NCBI GenBank assembly: GCA_013368315.1
Contig: JAACJM010000174.1
Span: 113,790-177,789 of the forward strand
Direction of reading: 5' to 3'
Length of the DNA: 64,000 nt
Origin: Tetrapyrgos nigripes
Taxonomy: Eukaryota; Basidiomycota; Agaricomycetes; Agaricales; Campanellaceae
Notes under the pieces: generated by a model
The model's input: only the letters and a program-made list of their open reading frames with translations
The model's database searches: none
Told to the model about the DNA's origin: nothing
Part shown: positions 46,740 through 58,620 of the stretch, piece by piece
Layout of the letters: the number at the start of each line of letters is the position of its first letter
How positions within the stretch are numbered: position 1 is the first letter of the stretch
Made by a program: the position numbers and the translations under genes

Positions 46740-49080
46740 GTGACGCCAAGTTTACCAGTCATTTCCCTGGCATTGAATCGAGGTGGAGGAGGGGTAGACG
46801 GGGTTGTTCTGGACGAGTATGAGAGCCTGAGGTAGAAGTGAGTAAGGGTCTAAAGGCGTTGCAAGATAGCGAAAAGAGTGATCAAAAAGGGGAATGGGCA
46901 GAGAAGGAGAAAACGAGACCCGAAGCCCAAAGGCCCCGAAAATCCAAGAGGCTCATAGTCTAAGAGCACTGCACGGAAGTGGGGAGAGGGGGTGGGGAAA
47001 GTAGGATCCGAGACTCCAGCCCATGCTTTGCGTTGCGCACGCAACTAAAACCACCAAGTCGAAATGGAAAATTCCAGAAAAGATTCGAGCAAAAAGGTGG
47101 GGAAAGTGACAAAGGGACGAAAATATTCCAGATCAACGCACGTTCCACGCATATTCGGACGTTGACCTCCCACCTCGATCACAAACCCCACCCAAGCCGA
47201 TGCTCTATACTCGCGTCCCCTTTTCCCAGCCTCCCCTGCAACCTTGATGGTACGGAAATGCTTAATGCTCTCGTCTCCCTTCCCCCCACGCCCTGCGCCC
47301 ACCCGTGCCCCCCCTCCCCTCCCTCCTATCCCTCTCTTCGCTTCGACGGACGCTGACCTCACGCTGGAGTAGGTAAGGCAGGTCTATGAATAACGTAGCG
47401 TGTGGTCTCGTATTCGCTATGGCGCTGAGCTGGACCGACGTAGATAGAGCAAGATTTGGGGATTCGGATTTGTGGTGTGAGTTTGACTTTGGGTGGGTTC
47501 GGTATCCCGTCATCCGAGGCCGGGGGAGGTTAATTAAGGAAAGCGTCTGAGGGTTTCATCGGCTTTGACTGGGACGACGGGAAAGGTGTTGACGAGAATG
47601 TGATAATGCGAGTGAAACTGTCGGTGTCGGCTTTTATTTTGATGACTGTCCACCACCAGAACTCCCACTCCGACTACAACGTCACCTCCCCAGTTAAAGG
47701 CTGAGAGGGAAAGAGGGGGAAAGGGGGGGAAAGAGCCGTTAGTTAGTTCGTCAAGCATAAAAGAGAAGGATGGTGCAGGAAACAAAAATGAGAACACTGA
47801 AAGCAGCTCCGATAGCAAACACAGTGCCAACATTGAGGCACCGACACCAAAATTCCAATGGGTTATAGCAAGAGAGGCGGATAACCAGCAAGACGGAGAC
47901 CTAACTCACCTTCCGTCAACCCCGCAACCCTGACCTCCAACCTCAACAAATGCACCTGGGCCAGCACCAACGCTCTGTACCCTTCCCCTCCCTGAACGAG
48001 TTTCCGAATGGTGTTCCACTATCTGGCTATGACGCTGAGAGAAGGTTGCGTAGTTCTTTCAATATTGGCGCTGTCGTCGTCATTGGAAGGTTTATCGGAT
48101 TTGATGAGTTGGCCTTGGGCGGTCAGGTCATCCGTTCCCCACATCCTAATCTCCTCCGGCTTCTCGAGTTCCTTTACCCCCTTCCTTCGTCCCAACAAAC
48201 TTGTCCTTGTCCTTCCCCACACCACTCCCCCCCTTACACTTCCCCTTCTGAGCACTAGGCATCTCATACTTATACGCCCCACTCAACACCCCCACCACGT
48301 CCTCTCCATCCTCACCTTCCTCGAATCCCTTGAAGAAAACAGCAGTGGACGTTGCGTTGATACTGTCTTTCGTTTCCTGCCTCGACCCAAACCAGCGGCC
48401 AACTGGCATTCCGGGTAATACACCACCAAAGACAACTCCGTAAAACATGAGGACATAGTATCGGTTTGTGCCCTCGACAGGAATGGCCATGCCCATGGAG
48501 AATTCTTGACGTCCGTCGGGATGGCCGTATTGTTCCCAGTTACGGTGGATGGTTTCGTTGGTGAGACTGTTTTTGGTTTTTCGGGAAGAGTTTGGGAAGT
48601 GGGCAGGTGGGTAAGGGCAGGAAGTAGGTCATATGAGCGGGCGAGGAATACGTGTGGAAGGATGACGGTTGGAACAGAAGAGTAGTACAGGCGGGTTGAC
48701 GTGGCATGTGGATATCGATGTGGATGTGGACAGGAAGCGGGATGGAAAGGAAATAGTTAGCATATCATGTAAAATGGCAGGGACGGAAGGAAAAGGGAAA
48801 CACGCTTTGTACGCCCTGGTAATCTCGACGCAACCCAATCTCCTCTACGGTTTCGTTGGTTGCTCGGACTTTGTTGGGATGACTGAGTTACGCGGACATG
48901 AAGTAGCAGTCGGTGGAGTAGTCGAGTGGGACGAGTTGGTAAGAGAGGCAGGAAAGGCGAGCTAGTCAAAACCGGCGAGGCCAGCGCGTCTGCGGTTTCG
49001 GCTATTTCGGATTTGCTCGGACTTCTTTTCCGACTTCGATGCCGACCTCGCCTTAGAAACGGGCAAGCAGAGCTCACCTC
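46740..49080 (-). pseudogene. SEC63 pseudogene (copy S5), best preserved core
   Basis: The minus-strand frame from 48496 to 48146 stays open across FSMGMAIPVEGTNRYYVLMF, YGVVFGGVLPGMPVGRWFGS, RQETKDSINATSTAVFFKGF and EGEDGEDVVGVLSGAYKYEM. It is preceded by ETIHRNWEQYGHPDGRQ (48560-48510), and before an intron by VEITRAYKA (about 48830). In intact SEC63 this region joins the J domain to the third transmembrane segment. Lesions: three residues (KHL in sister copies) are missing after AIP, the J-domain exon has frame disruption, and LGQVHLLRLEVRVAGLTEG (about 47960-47910) needs a frame change. The 3' half (46740-47870) is collinear with S1 and S3. It may have decayed most recently, but I see no full-length frame. 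Confidence 0.8.
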
Positions 49081-49800
49081 AGTCGAGTGGTTGGAATACT
49101 AATTGTAATTGTAACTACATGATCCTCATGTCTGGTTTTGACTATTTTAACGCTTTCTCTTCTAATGGCCTCATGTACCTGATCTTGTTGCTTTCTTGAG
49201 GACTGGAACAGCGCCCATGAACCAAGTGAGGTGTGATCTTCCATTGCCAAACCCTCTCATGCCTTGTATCTTGCCTCAGTTCCTACACTTATACGCAAGG
49301 CACATACCATATAAACATCATGATCATTCATATGAAGTTTGGATTCTGTCTTTCAAGTAGAAATCATCTTGTATATAGTTCTTAGCCAGATAGGTTGATG
49401 ATGCTGCAACATGATCATTGGTATACTCAGCTCAGATCCAAGAGTCTTTGTGCATCTCTCAATACCTAGTCTCAACTGAAGGTATCCAGACTAGCACCGC
49501 TGAATATCCATCAACATAGGAATGTTCCTCATCTCTGCCTTGTATTAAACAAGTTTGGAACAAGGTGTACTCCTGAATATCTATCAACATAGAGATGGCC
49601 TCATCTAGTCTCTCCCTTGCAGTGCATACAGTAGAGCTATATGGATCATTCTGAGGACAGTGGCTTCAGTACAAAAGCCAAATATGCACAGGTGAAATGA
49701 GATCCACCGCAAACTGGCAGATATTTAAGGACAGATGAAACAATGCCATTATAACAACCACTAGCCTGTGCCCCCAAACTCTTTGCTGCAGTCCTAGGAA
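49081..49800. repeat. 5' flank of gene E
   Basis: Collinear with 13500-14126 and 33690-34328, including the paired ctcagctcagatc and aatacctagtctcaactgaa segments. No gene seen. Confidence 0.55.
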
Positions 49801-51202
49801 ATGCCAGGAATGCATTCCTCCTCCCTTACATCTTCAGATATCACTATCATTCAGTCACAGTTTTTATTTGCAGCTGTAGTTGAAGGACTCTGCTTTGGTA
49901 GGTCCAGAACCCAACGTTCAACTTTGATGTATCTCCCTACTCATTGCCTTGCTATCCAGGCATTGAGCTTTTGACTACCATTTCTACCATCTTGCTGCTA
50001 TGGTATGCTTGTCCCAAACTTTTCTGACACAATTTCAAACATGGACCTAGTCAGCAAGGACTTCGACAGTCACCAATGCGATTTTTTCTGGTGGCTGCAT
50101 GTACAATCATGCTTACAAGCTCAGCATGGAACATGGTGATCAATCAGATATTTGATATAGTTCAGATCCAGGGTATGGCATATCAGACATACAATCCTGT
50201 TCCAACCATGATTACAGTTCTATTGATGCAGACAGTGGTGTCAAGAATTAGTGTGAGTTTCACTGTGCTATTCTGATTCCTCATCTAAATACTGAAGTAT
50301 ATGCGAATAGTATTTTCTGGGGGATGTCATTGTGGTTTGGAGGGCATGGATCCTTTTTCAAAGGGAACCTATTCCCAGAGGGATTCTTCTTTTCTGTATT
50401 GCTCAATCAGTGGGTAAGAATTCATGCCACACTCACCTCAGAGAAATTGAATTTCTTGAGCTGACATTTCTGGGTTTAGGATGCAGTATATATGATGCGT
50501 TCCTTGCCATGAAAGCTGTCCTTGATGCAAATTTTGTATGTATATCTTTTGTTGCTTTATTGAACCCAGCCTTACATTAATACCATACAGGGCACATATC
50601 AATCTATCAGAGTGATACTGCCAGTATCACTCATTTTCACCAATCTCACAGCAACTCTTCTGATTGCAAAGAAGGCTTGGTAAGCACATAGCAGACTGTT
50701 GGCTCCCTAGTTCCTGGCTTTAACTTGATTTCCCTCAGGCATTACAGACAATCTGTTAAAGCTCACCTTGGCAAATTGAATACAAAAAGCCGAGTTGAGC
50801 AGATACTGATACTCTTAGTCCAGTCTGGTATAATATATTGCATTCCCTGGGTAGGTAATCATTTGTGCTTTCTTAGAACTTGTATGCCAATGACATTTTG
50901 AAACCCAGATTCTCGCCATGCCTGATGCATTTAATTTAGGGTATGAGGATTCTGTGGGAATCTACCTGGAAATAATGATCCCCCACCTGGAAACAATCTA
51001 TCCCACTGCAATCATCCTCCTTTCCCACCTCTACAAGAACCAACAAGACTCCATTCTCGAGAGTCTTTCTCAATCTCTGGAATTTGCAGCTCCTGCTCCA
51101 TCATCCCAATCTGATCCACCAGCATCCACACAGGCACATGACACTCAAGATGGAGAGAATGATATTCAGGAAGTGAGTAGGGGAGATTCTGTGGTGGTTT
51201 GA
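49801..51202 (+). CDS. Seven-helix membrane protein, VWRAW family (gene E)
   Basis: Model: 49801-49897, 49960-50002, 50051-50252, 50311-50413, 50480-50535, 50591-50679, 50739-50850, 50909-51202; about 331 residues, open throughout, GT-AG introns. Exon 1 is one codon longer than in the sisters (MPGMHSSSLTSSDITIIQSQ). Exon 3 groups with gene C (SSAWNMVINQIFDIVQIQG), exon 8 with remnant A (YEDSVGIYLEIMIPHLETIY). Helix 3 has FLGDVIVVWRAWILFQ and is preceded by TVLLMQTVVS, a segment different in every copy. The cytosolic-side loop WHYRQSVKAHLGKLNTKSR and the tail QSDPPASTQAHDTQDGENDI are near invariant. Uncharacterised family; receptor-like topology is an inference. Confidence 0.8.
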
Positions 51203-52109
51203 TCTGGAGATTTTGATTGAGGGATATAAAGCACAGCACAAATAGTGGGAAGGACTTGTTTATTTCACTTATGGAATGATTTTACTATATCTCTCATTTA
51301 CTTATTTATTTATTCAAGCTCAAAATTAGAACCTCGTACCATCATTTGACTTGTTATGTAATTGTTCCTTGATACCATCTACAGTTTCATTTGTCATACA
51401 ACAAATTTTCCTACTTTTCTGCCTTTTGAGTAGGCTGCATTGATTGTACTTCTCAATACCGCAACATTTATACTCATCACTGGGCACATCATAGCTCTCC
51501 AGGAGTTTTAACCGCTCGAGACTGAAATTGACCATATTCTCTATTTAGCATTACTTACACAGTCAAGTTACACTACGCTACATTAGTCTTGACAAGAGAG
51601 TCCAGAGGTCGTTTCCATTGTGTTTAAGCAGGCTGAAATTATCTGCAGGACTCGCAGCAATAGAGAGGAGGGAGGTTGAGATATATTGTGTTGTATGGTG
51701 GACTTGGCGAGACAGCAGAGTTGGACAAAGGGAAGAATGAAAGAAAAGTCAAGTGATAAGTCATCAGTGACAGACTTGAGAGCCAACAAAGCTTGGCCAA
51801 CTACTGTTCACCTGTAGACGTGCATGTTGAATAGTTGCTATATAAAGATGAGAATGGTGGCAAAAACTTCCAAGGATAGATGTCATTATCGAGGTCTAGT
51901 ACAATGAAAAGCAGAGCTCAAGTTAGTCAAAGATTATGGTGCTAAAACGAGGAAATTCCAAATACCTGATGTCCAACTGTCACTGCTAAAAGAGCTGTCA
52001 TCAGAGCACCCAGTAGAACTTGAAGACCTGAATAATGGTAGGTTAAGGATCATTATGCTTCTTTGATTCAAATGCGTCACCTGACCAATAGTGTAAAAGA
52101 GCCACACCG
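51203..52109. repeat. Downstream block of module E
   Basis: Collinear with 35728-36620. Short minus-strand open stretches (51789-51583, 51535-51326) are conserved between the two copies, but lack recognisable motifs. Confidence 0.45.
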
Positions 52110-52117
52110 CGCAGATT

Positions 52118-52630
52118 CAAGGGTGGTCCGGGATTGCGGACCGGTACACTCCGAGGGTCGGTCGGTCAAGCCGTCGAGGCCACTAAAAAATTTTTGATAG
52201 GTCAAAATTTTTTTGGTTCTTCAGGTCGAGATGTAAAAATATGGCCAATATATGGATGCTTTTGTGGCTGGCAGGTAATTACAGGCTAGATACAGACTAC
52301 AAGTACATAAACAACAGTATTTACATAGTATGTGAATATGCAGCAATCATACCAGTGTCTACGTGGTGTGCTTTGGCATCTTGGCATTGTCAACTTTTTA
52401 TAGGCATCATTGCAGAGGCAGGTTCACTTGAGCTAGCGCGGCTACATTCCATTAATATGAAGGCAGGAGAAAGACCTGTGCCACAGCGTGGCAAGGTATT
52501 ACCGCATTAGGATGCTTTGTCATGTAGCTACCTTCCTTATTTGGAAGGAGTGGTCGGTCGGTCGGACCTCAGAGGTCCTTAAAAATTTTTTCGACGTTGT
52601 GTAATAAATTAAAATTTTTGACCACCCTTG
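52118..52630. mobile_element. hAT-type MITE, 513 bp
   Basis: Ends caagggtggtc (52118) and gaccacccttg (52630) are flanked by the perfect 8-bp duplication cgcagatt (52110-52117, 52631-52638). The empty site is at about 36630 (gtgcggatttggttcggg). Near both ends ggtcggtcggtc repeats precede aaaaattttt stretches. A 90-codon open frame inside (52241-52510) has no recognisable motif and is probably chance. Confidence 0.92.
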
Positions 52631-52638
52631 CGCAGATT

Positions 52639-53210
52639 TGGTTTGGGTTCAGGAGACTCTAAGATGAACAGTAGTGAGAAAAGGTACTTGAATCAAGGCA
52701 AGCTTTCGCGCTACCAAGAAATACCAGGTTCTCAAGCACTTGGTGAGCACGCCAGCGTCAGTCAAGGTCGAGAAACAGCACACTAAGCAAACTTGCGCAT
52801 TACAAAGGATGCCGACTTATGATCAGTCAAGATGTAAGGTTGAACACAGATGTGTATTGATAGGTAGAAAGATATATTACAAGAGTACATACTGAGATAC
52901 TTATCTATGTAGATAGTGAGTCATTAGAACTATCTAGAATAGAAGGGAAATTTCATCAGAACATTGTAGAAGAGGAAAGAAAGAAGGAGAAAAAAGATGC
53001 CTGAGGCATGCACGAAGCACCAATTACAGTAAGTATGGTAGATCAAGATGCATAGCAGACTCAAGAAAGAAAACACAAAGTTGTTCCATCACAAATAGCC
53101 ACATTCAAACCACACTGAAAATACAAAAATATCTGCTCGGCAGAAAGGCGTACAGAAACACACTTTTTTACAGACATATCTTATATCAGTAGGAGTGATG
53201 TGATCTATCC
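52639..53210. repeat. Downstream block of module E, continued
   Basis: Collinear with 36640-37190 (caggcaagctttcgc, aaggatgccgactta, gaatagaagggaaatttcat). No gene seen. Confidence 0.45.
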
Positions 53211-53864
53211 GTCAAGCAGATATTTTTGTCTTTTCGGCGTGAACCATACTCTGTCATCTTCGTCTTGTTCTGATACTTCTTACACTCATCCTTTGCTGTC
53301 TCTAGTGCAGAGTTCAATCGATCATGGTATGTTTTTTGTCAATGCTGAATAATTAAGTATAAACGACATGTCCTCATGCAATTAGGACAAAGGGAAGGAG
53401 CTCACAGATTTGGGTATAATCTGATCCATGTTGAATTCATGACCATGAAACTGAGGTGCTTCCAAAAAATGACTTCATGTTAAAGACTATCAGCTATTGC
53501 TCCTGGCTCGACAGTACTCTGATGGACTGGTAGTGGAGGTGGAAGTTGATTTAATACAGCGTGCATGCCCTGCCTTCCATCTAGTAGGAACATCTGTTGG
53601 GGCAGTTGGAGGACCAGGTGGAAAATGCAGATGCGGGTCCCGTTCAGCCAGAGGCTGTCTTTCATCTGTGAATAATGCTGTCCCAGTACTATTGCTAGTG
53701 ATTATTCCACTCATATTTTGACTGGGACTAGACTGGGATGGAATAGACTGTGGGTTATTTGAATTGGAGTTGGAGGTGTCTGGGAAAGGCAGCTGCTGCT
53801 GAGATGAAGGTGCCCCCAAAGTTGATAATTGCCTATGACCTTGTGAGCCTTCACCTAGATCCAT
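53211..53864 (-). CDS. Ser/Pro/Gln-rich protein gene fragment, unrecognised (module E copy)
   Basis: The ATG at 53864 opens MDLGEGSQGHRQLSTLGAPS, then a low-complexity stretch (SNSNSNNPQSIPSQSSPSQ) and MSGIITSNSTGTALFTDERQ; the frame closes at 53490. Further minus-strand stretches look like later exons: PQFHGHEFNMDQIIPKS ending at a gtgagc donor (about 53460-53410), and RLNSALETAKDECKKYQNKT (about 53330-53270), with a TGA just after the only acceptor I could find. Composition suggests a disordered N-terminus followed by a charged helical segment. The paralogue at 41814 has a stop and a transposon insertion. Whether this copy is expressed cannot be judged. Confidence 0.5.
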
Positions 53865-53959
53865 GGTGAAGGTAATGAGAGTGAAGAGAAGGGAAGGAGG
53901 TTGACCACAGGTCTAATGGGAGGCAAATGCACTTTTATAAAGGTGATCTGACAGAAGCA

Positions 53960-56900
53960 GCTAGAACCAGGATGCATGTATGTATACCCAAGTTGTAACT
54001 GACAGCATATTGGTGAAACTGCAGCTATATCATCCTCGCTTCGACAAAGCTCAGCGTACTATTAAAACCAATCAAATAAGATCTCATTATTGCCACGCGA
54101 AGCGGTGGCCCACAAAGCCTTCATAAATGAAGACCTCAAGATGCAGATGTGTTGCCTCATCCACGCACATATCACCAAGGGGTGTATAGTCAGTCTACCC
54201 GAGACCGGACCTTGGGGAGGAAGGGGGTCTGGGAGGGCTTATGACCAAAAAGTACCTCGTGCCCTGGAGGATACCTAGACTGATTTTCTGGAGGAATTTT
54301 AGCTTGAAAGTATCAGAAATACACTTTGAGAGTAAAAGACTTGCCTGAAATCAACCTGAAATGCCATTTTGAGGTGGAACCACACTGAAATGGTATGTCA
54401 GTTTGTGATGAGCATCAGTGTCTAACATCATAAACTTTCTGAAAAAGGTATTTGGTACCTCAATGAAATAGATGCCATATAGCATCTATCACTGTTATAA
54501 GTCTTCAGGTCAGTAGGGGGTCTATGAGGCAGCCTGGAGGAAAATTTGACTTGATTTGATGATTTGTAAGCAGAATTTTTATCTTATCACTTGCCATTTT
54601 AAAGGGGAGAGGTCTAGAGGAACATCTGGTCCAGTCATAACCATCTACACACCCCTTGCGTATCACAAGGACTCTTCCCCCTCCCCCATTCCTCTCATCT
54701 TATTTCTTATCCCAGAAGGAAACATAAACCCCACGATCAAACAAACGAAGCAAACCCTCTGCATAAAATCAGGCTATAAATGTGCGACTCTGTCTCAAGA
54801 CTCTGACTCTTGTCCTCAAGGTGGCTGTAACTTGAAGACATACACAGTCCTTCTCCCTTTCCATCCTCTATACCATCAATCTCACTTCCTCTCGGACCTT
54901 GAGCCGTAGACACGTAGACCTTCATCAATCTCGCCTTCTAATGTCCCTTACCGTCTCGAATTGTAAAGTAAATACACTGACAGTCATCTCAGACACAGAA
55001 CCAACACGTTACGAGGCTGAAGAATGAGGCTGAGTTGTTTACACTGCATTTCTGCAGGTGGCTATGTCAATTACATCCCAATTTCTCCCGTCTGTTTCTT
55101 TCCGCATATCAGACACTCCAATCAGGGTTTCCTTTTCTTTTCCGACCATATACAGGGTTTGATATGTCCAACTGGACCTTTCTTCCTTTTCCCCTACAAT
55201 GATGTTGACTCATACCTCTCTGCTTCATTGCCCTCTTTAACGTTGCTTCTGTGCAAGCTTAGCTATGATTTCTTTCACAGCAGTGGTGCTGCATCACTCA
55301 TTGTTTCGGTTCTCTTTCCCTTCCCCTTTGAATATACTCTCAGTTCTAAGGTGTCTGTATATTTCAACTCAATGCCCAATTCTGTTCTGATGCACCCTTC
55401 ATCTTTTCCACTTTTGATTCTATGGATTCTGTTCATGAAGATTCAATGCATAATGTAGACCTATCAGGAACAAGTGACGTGTAAGTCGTAGCCCCTATCT
55501 TTTCTTTTATCATTATTCTTCTTCATACGGACCGTACATCTTCTCAGCTCTTTTCCATTTGTTTTACAAATTCATTATTCCTTATTCGCTAGTATATTTT
55601 CATTTCTCTTGACTCCCGCCACACCCATACATGTATCACGCCTGGTACATGTTTTATACCAATTCCGTCAGCCTATCTCATACTCATTTCTTCTTATACG
55701 TCTTTCTCTTACAAGTTTTAGACTCAAAATCCCTCATTTTCTTACTATTACTGACTCAGTGCGTAGTACATAAATACCTAGTACTTACATGCACACAACA
55801 TACCAAGTTATCCACTACCAACTTCACTCTTCCTAGCCTAAGCCAATCCAGTCCAAAGTCCCAGTCTCCCAGCTCTTTCCCAGAAAGCCTCTCATTGTTC
55901 CCATCTTCCTATTGTTGTGAGGGGAAATAAACCAATAAGAAAACTCCCCAAAACCGAAGTAAGTTCAAGAAAATAATCTAGTGGCTGAAAATGGTGAAGT
56001 TGGAACTTGGTAACTTGGTATTTTCGATGTAAGTACTAGTATTTATACAAAAATGAGGCTCGAGACCCGAGTTGATAAATAGCAAGTAAACGAAAGATAT
56101 TGAGGTTCAAACTCATAAGAGACAGACACAGAGGAGATGATAAGTATAAAAGGTGTGCTCGGAAAATAGGTATAAAACTTGTTCCAGCTGTGATACATGT
56201 ATGCGTTTGATGGAGGATAGGATAAATAAATTATAGACGAGGAGAAGGGATAATGAAATAAGGAAGTAAATGGAAAAGAGCCGAGATGGTGTAAGGTACA
56301 TAGAAGATAAGAAATAAGAGAAAAAGAAATAGGGGTTGAAGCGTACTCATGACTTTGATTTCCAAGCTTCCTACGCGTCTAGGGGCTAGCTGCATCTGAT
56401 GCGTCTTCCTGCAATACCAGAGATAGTATTACACTATCTCATTGCTGTTTCAGATATTTCTTGGTTGTTACTGCCTAGAAAGTGCCACCGTCAACCTCTA
56501 GACAATTTCTCGGACTTACCTGAGTTCGAGGAGTTTTCTATTTAGGTTTATATCTTCCGTGTCAGCGCAGTCCGGCCTCGTACGGGCCACGCCTCAGCGC
56601 TGGTCCACACCCCCTTCATCAGATGCAAGCACGATACTCATACCGTAGCCTAGCGCTCAACTAGCGCTTTGGTATACCACTGCAAGTCCCATTCAACAAT
56701 CTTGACGTTAGAATCCTTGGATTCCTCCCATCGCGTCCCGTTTAAGAGAGTCAGGGATTGCAGTAAGAGTAAGGGCTAGTAAGCGAGGTGAACCCATACA
56801 TTGAGTGGCTGGTTGAAAAGAGGCGTCTGCAGTAAAATTTTCCAGGCCAAGTATTGTCGACCACGCAAGTTGCAACCAGGCCGATAAGTCCAGGTGCATA

Positions 56901-57090
56901 CCCATAAGCTACTGCTTTAGACTGCTTCCCGGTATAACTTATCTGTCGACGGATGATGAACACGACGGAGCTCAAGGAGCGCGGAGCTTGATCGGTGACC
57001 AGTCTGCATACCGTTTTAACTAGGTGGGATTGTGGCTGATCATTCAGGCACTTATCATATCAAGAACTGCCCCTGATGGACGAGATATTT
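53960..57090. other. Low-gene spacer with SINE-like pieces
   Basis: Right of the last module the duplicated pattern stops. SINE-like ends occur near 54090 (gaagcggtggcccac, minus orientation), from 55012 (acgaggctgaagaatgaggc, then ggtggctatgtcaat, the inverse of the end of the repeat at 4402) and at about 56570-56625 (gcgctggtccacaccccctt). A 144-codon open frame at 55024-55458 overlaps the second of these and parallels the antisense of the 4402 repeat, so I do not call it a gene. No other coding signal. Confidence 0.4.
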
Positions 57091-57099
57091 GTTTAGCCG

Positions 57100-58620
57100 T
57101 TTTCTTTTCAGTGCTGAAATCTTTTTTGGTTCATCAAATCAAGCTCTTTGGGATCTGATAGTGGTATTCTATTCGGATAAACTTTGTATTTCGGCAGAGT
57201 CATGAGGCATACACACTAGGCCTTTAAAAGCATACGGTTTTCTTAATAAGTAACCGATACTTCGCTCACATCTTCCTGGTCCCCAAGCCCAGCCTTCAGC
57301 TCTAGCTTCAAGGAAGAAATCTGAAGTCTATATCTTTTCAGAAGTCTAAAATTTTGGAGTGATCACCGCTCAAGAAATGCCTGCATAGAAGATGAAGCAC
57401 TGTACCACTAGCCTCGCGCCTTCGGTACTTTGACTATAGTCAGACGCCGTTAGGGGGACCCTGCAACAAAATTCATCATGGCGCAATGATGGTGGTCTTA
57501 TCTTCGTGAGACGGTCTGATCATGAGACTCACTTGGAGATATTTTTACTCAACAAGCGTTCATTCTGTTCTAACCACCACTACGTAGTCCAATTAGTCCG
57601 TGTCCTACAGATTGCACTGAAATCACAAGCAATTTCCAACGATGCAATCCCGGGCGTCCGACTTGTCTTTTCTTATAAATTCCGATATCCATGTTTTGCA
57701 TGTTTGGCTGATGGAAATTGCAGTCGAGAAGCCACTCTTTGATGTTTAGATATTTTTTTCTAAATTTACTCTCACTAAACGTCCCGCAACTGCAGGTGAC
57801 GAAGATTGAGTAGCCTCTAATCCGTTTTCTAGTCGGGACGTACGCAACTATCATCGTCAGGTACCATATTAATGAAAACCAATTAACTGCATTTGATGGC
57901 CCAGAGATTGTGCCGTTTTCACCTCGGCACTGGAGTGACTCTCTTATCTTTATCACAATGGTTTCTGCTGAGCATCACATCAACCTCTTGAGGATCTGAT
58001 CCTCAGGAGAAAGGTTTGATCAAGGCACTTTCAAGCATAGAATTTTCTTTTCTATTTTAACTTAAGTAACTGGCCGGACGCCTGGCTCACAGACTTCAAG
58101 CTTCAAAACTGAATCATGAATTCTCGATTTTTCTGAAAGCACAAATAAAATCGAGTCCTCATAGTACCTCAAGTATTTGAGATCTTTTCTAAAGCAAAGG
58201 AGCGCTAGCTTTGCGTCTTTGACTCTTGAGCTGTATTGATAGCCTAATTATAGTCAGTCTCAGTTAGTGGGACTGTCCAACGAAGTCCATCATGATGTTG
58301 CTGCAATGATGGTGGGATTATGTATGTGAGACGGTCATAAGGTCAACCCAGAGATATTTAGGAAACGTACTTGAGCATCACTCCTAGCGCAAGTTCATTC
58401 TGCCCAACATCCATTATTCTCCCCCCACTCCTTCCCCTCACAGACGTCGGCCATCCCCCTTCATACTGCTTGATCATAAGCAAATAACAACAATGCAATT
58501 TCAGGCCTCCAACTCGTCCTTTCTCATAGATTCGGATATGGCTATTTTGCAAGGCTGGTTCACGAAAATTGCAGTCGAGGCATCGCTCTTTGGTAGATAT
58601 CCTTCAAATTTATAAGTACA
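57100..58620. repeat. Diverged direct duplication of the 5' region of gene F
   Basis: About 57100-57760 and 57950-58620 are collinear (gatctgat, agcatag/acggttttct, gcttcaag, gtgagacggtc, ggagatattt, gttcattctg, gaaattgcagtcgag). The second copy leads into gene F; the first carries only an orphan first exon. Confidence 0.6.
57641..57740 (+). pseudogene. Orphan exon 1 of the seven-helix family (copy H)
   Basis: Reads MQSRASDLSFLINSDIHVLH then VWLMEIAVEKPLF, parallel to MQFQASNSSFLIDSDMAILQ of gene F. The base pair after the exon is at instead of the gt donor (ctctttg|atgttt), and no later exon follows, so it is dead. Exact start is uncertain by a few bases. Confidence 0.6.

Noticed and set aside
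52241..52510. 90-codon open frame inside the hAT-type MITE
   Set aside because: The MITE is too short to be autonomous and the translation has no transposase or other motif.
55024..55458. 144-codon plus-strand open frame
   Set aside because: Its first 60 codons parallel the antisense of the SINE-like repeat at 4402-4783, so it is probably repeat sequence without a gene.
53990..57000. tRNA gene in the right-hand spacer
   Set aside because: I looked for a GGTTCRANYCC-type B box with a matching A box and acceptor stem and found no convincing cloverleaf; a tRNA scan could overturn this.
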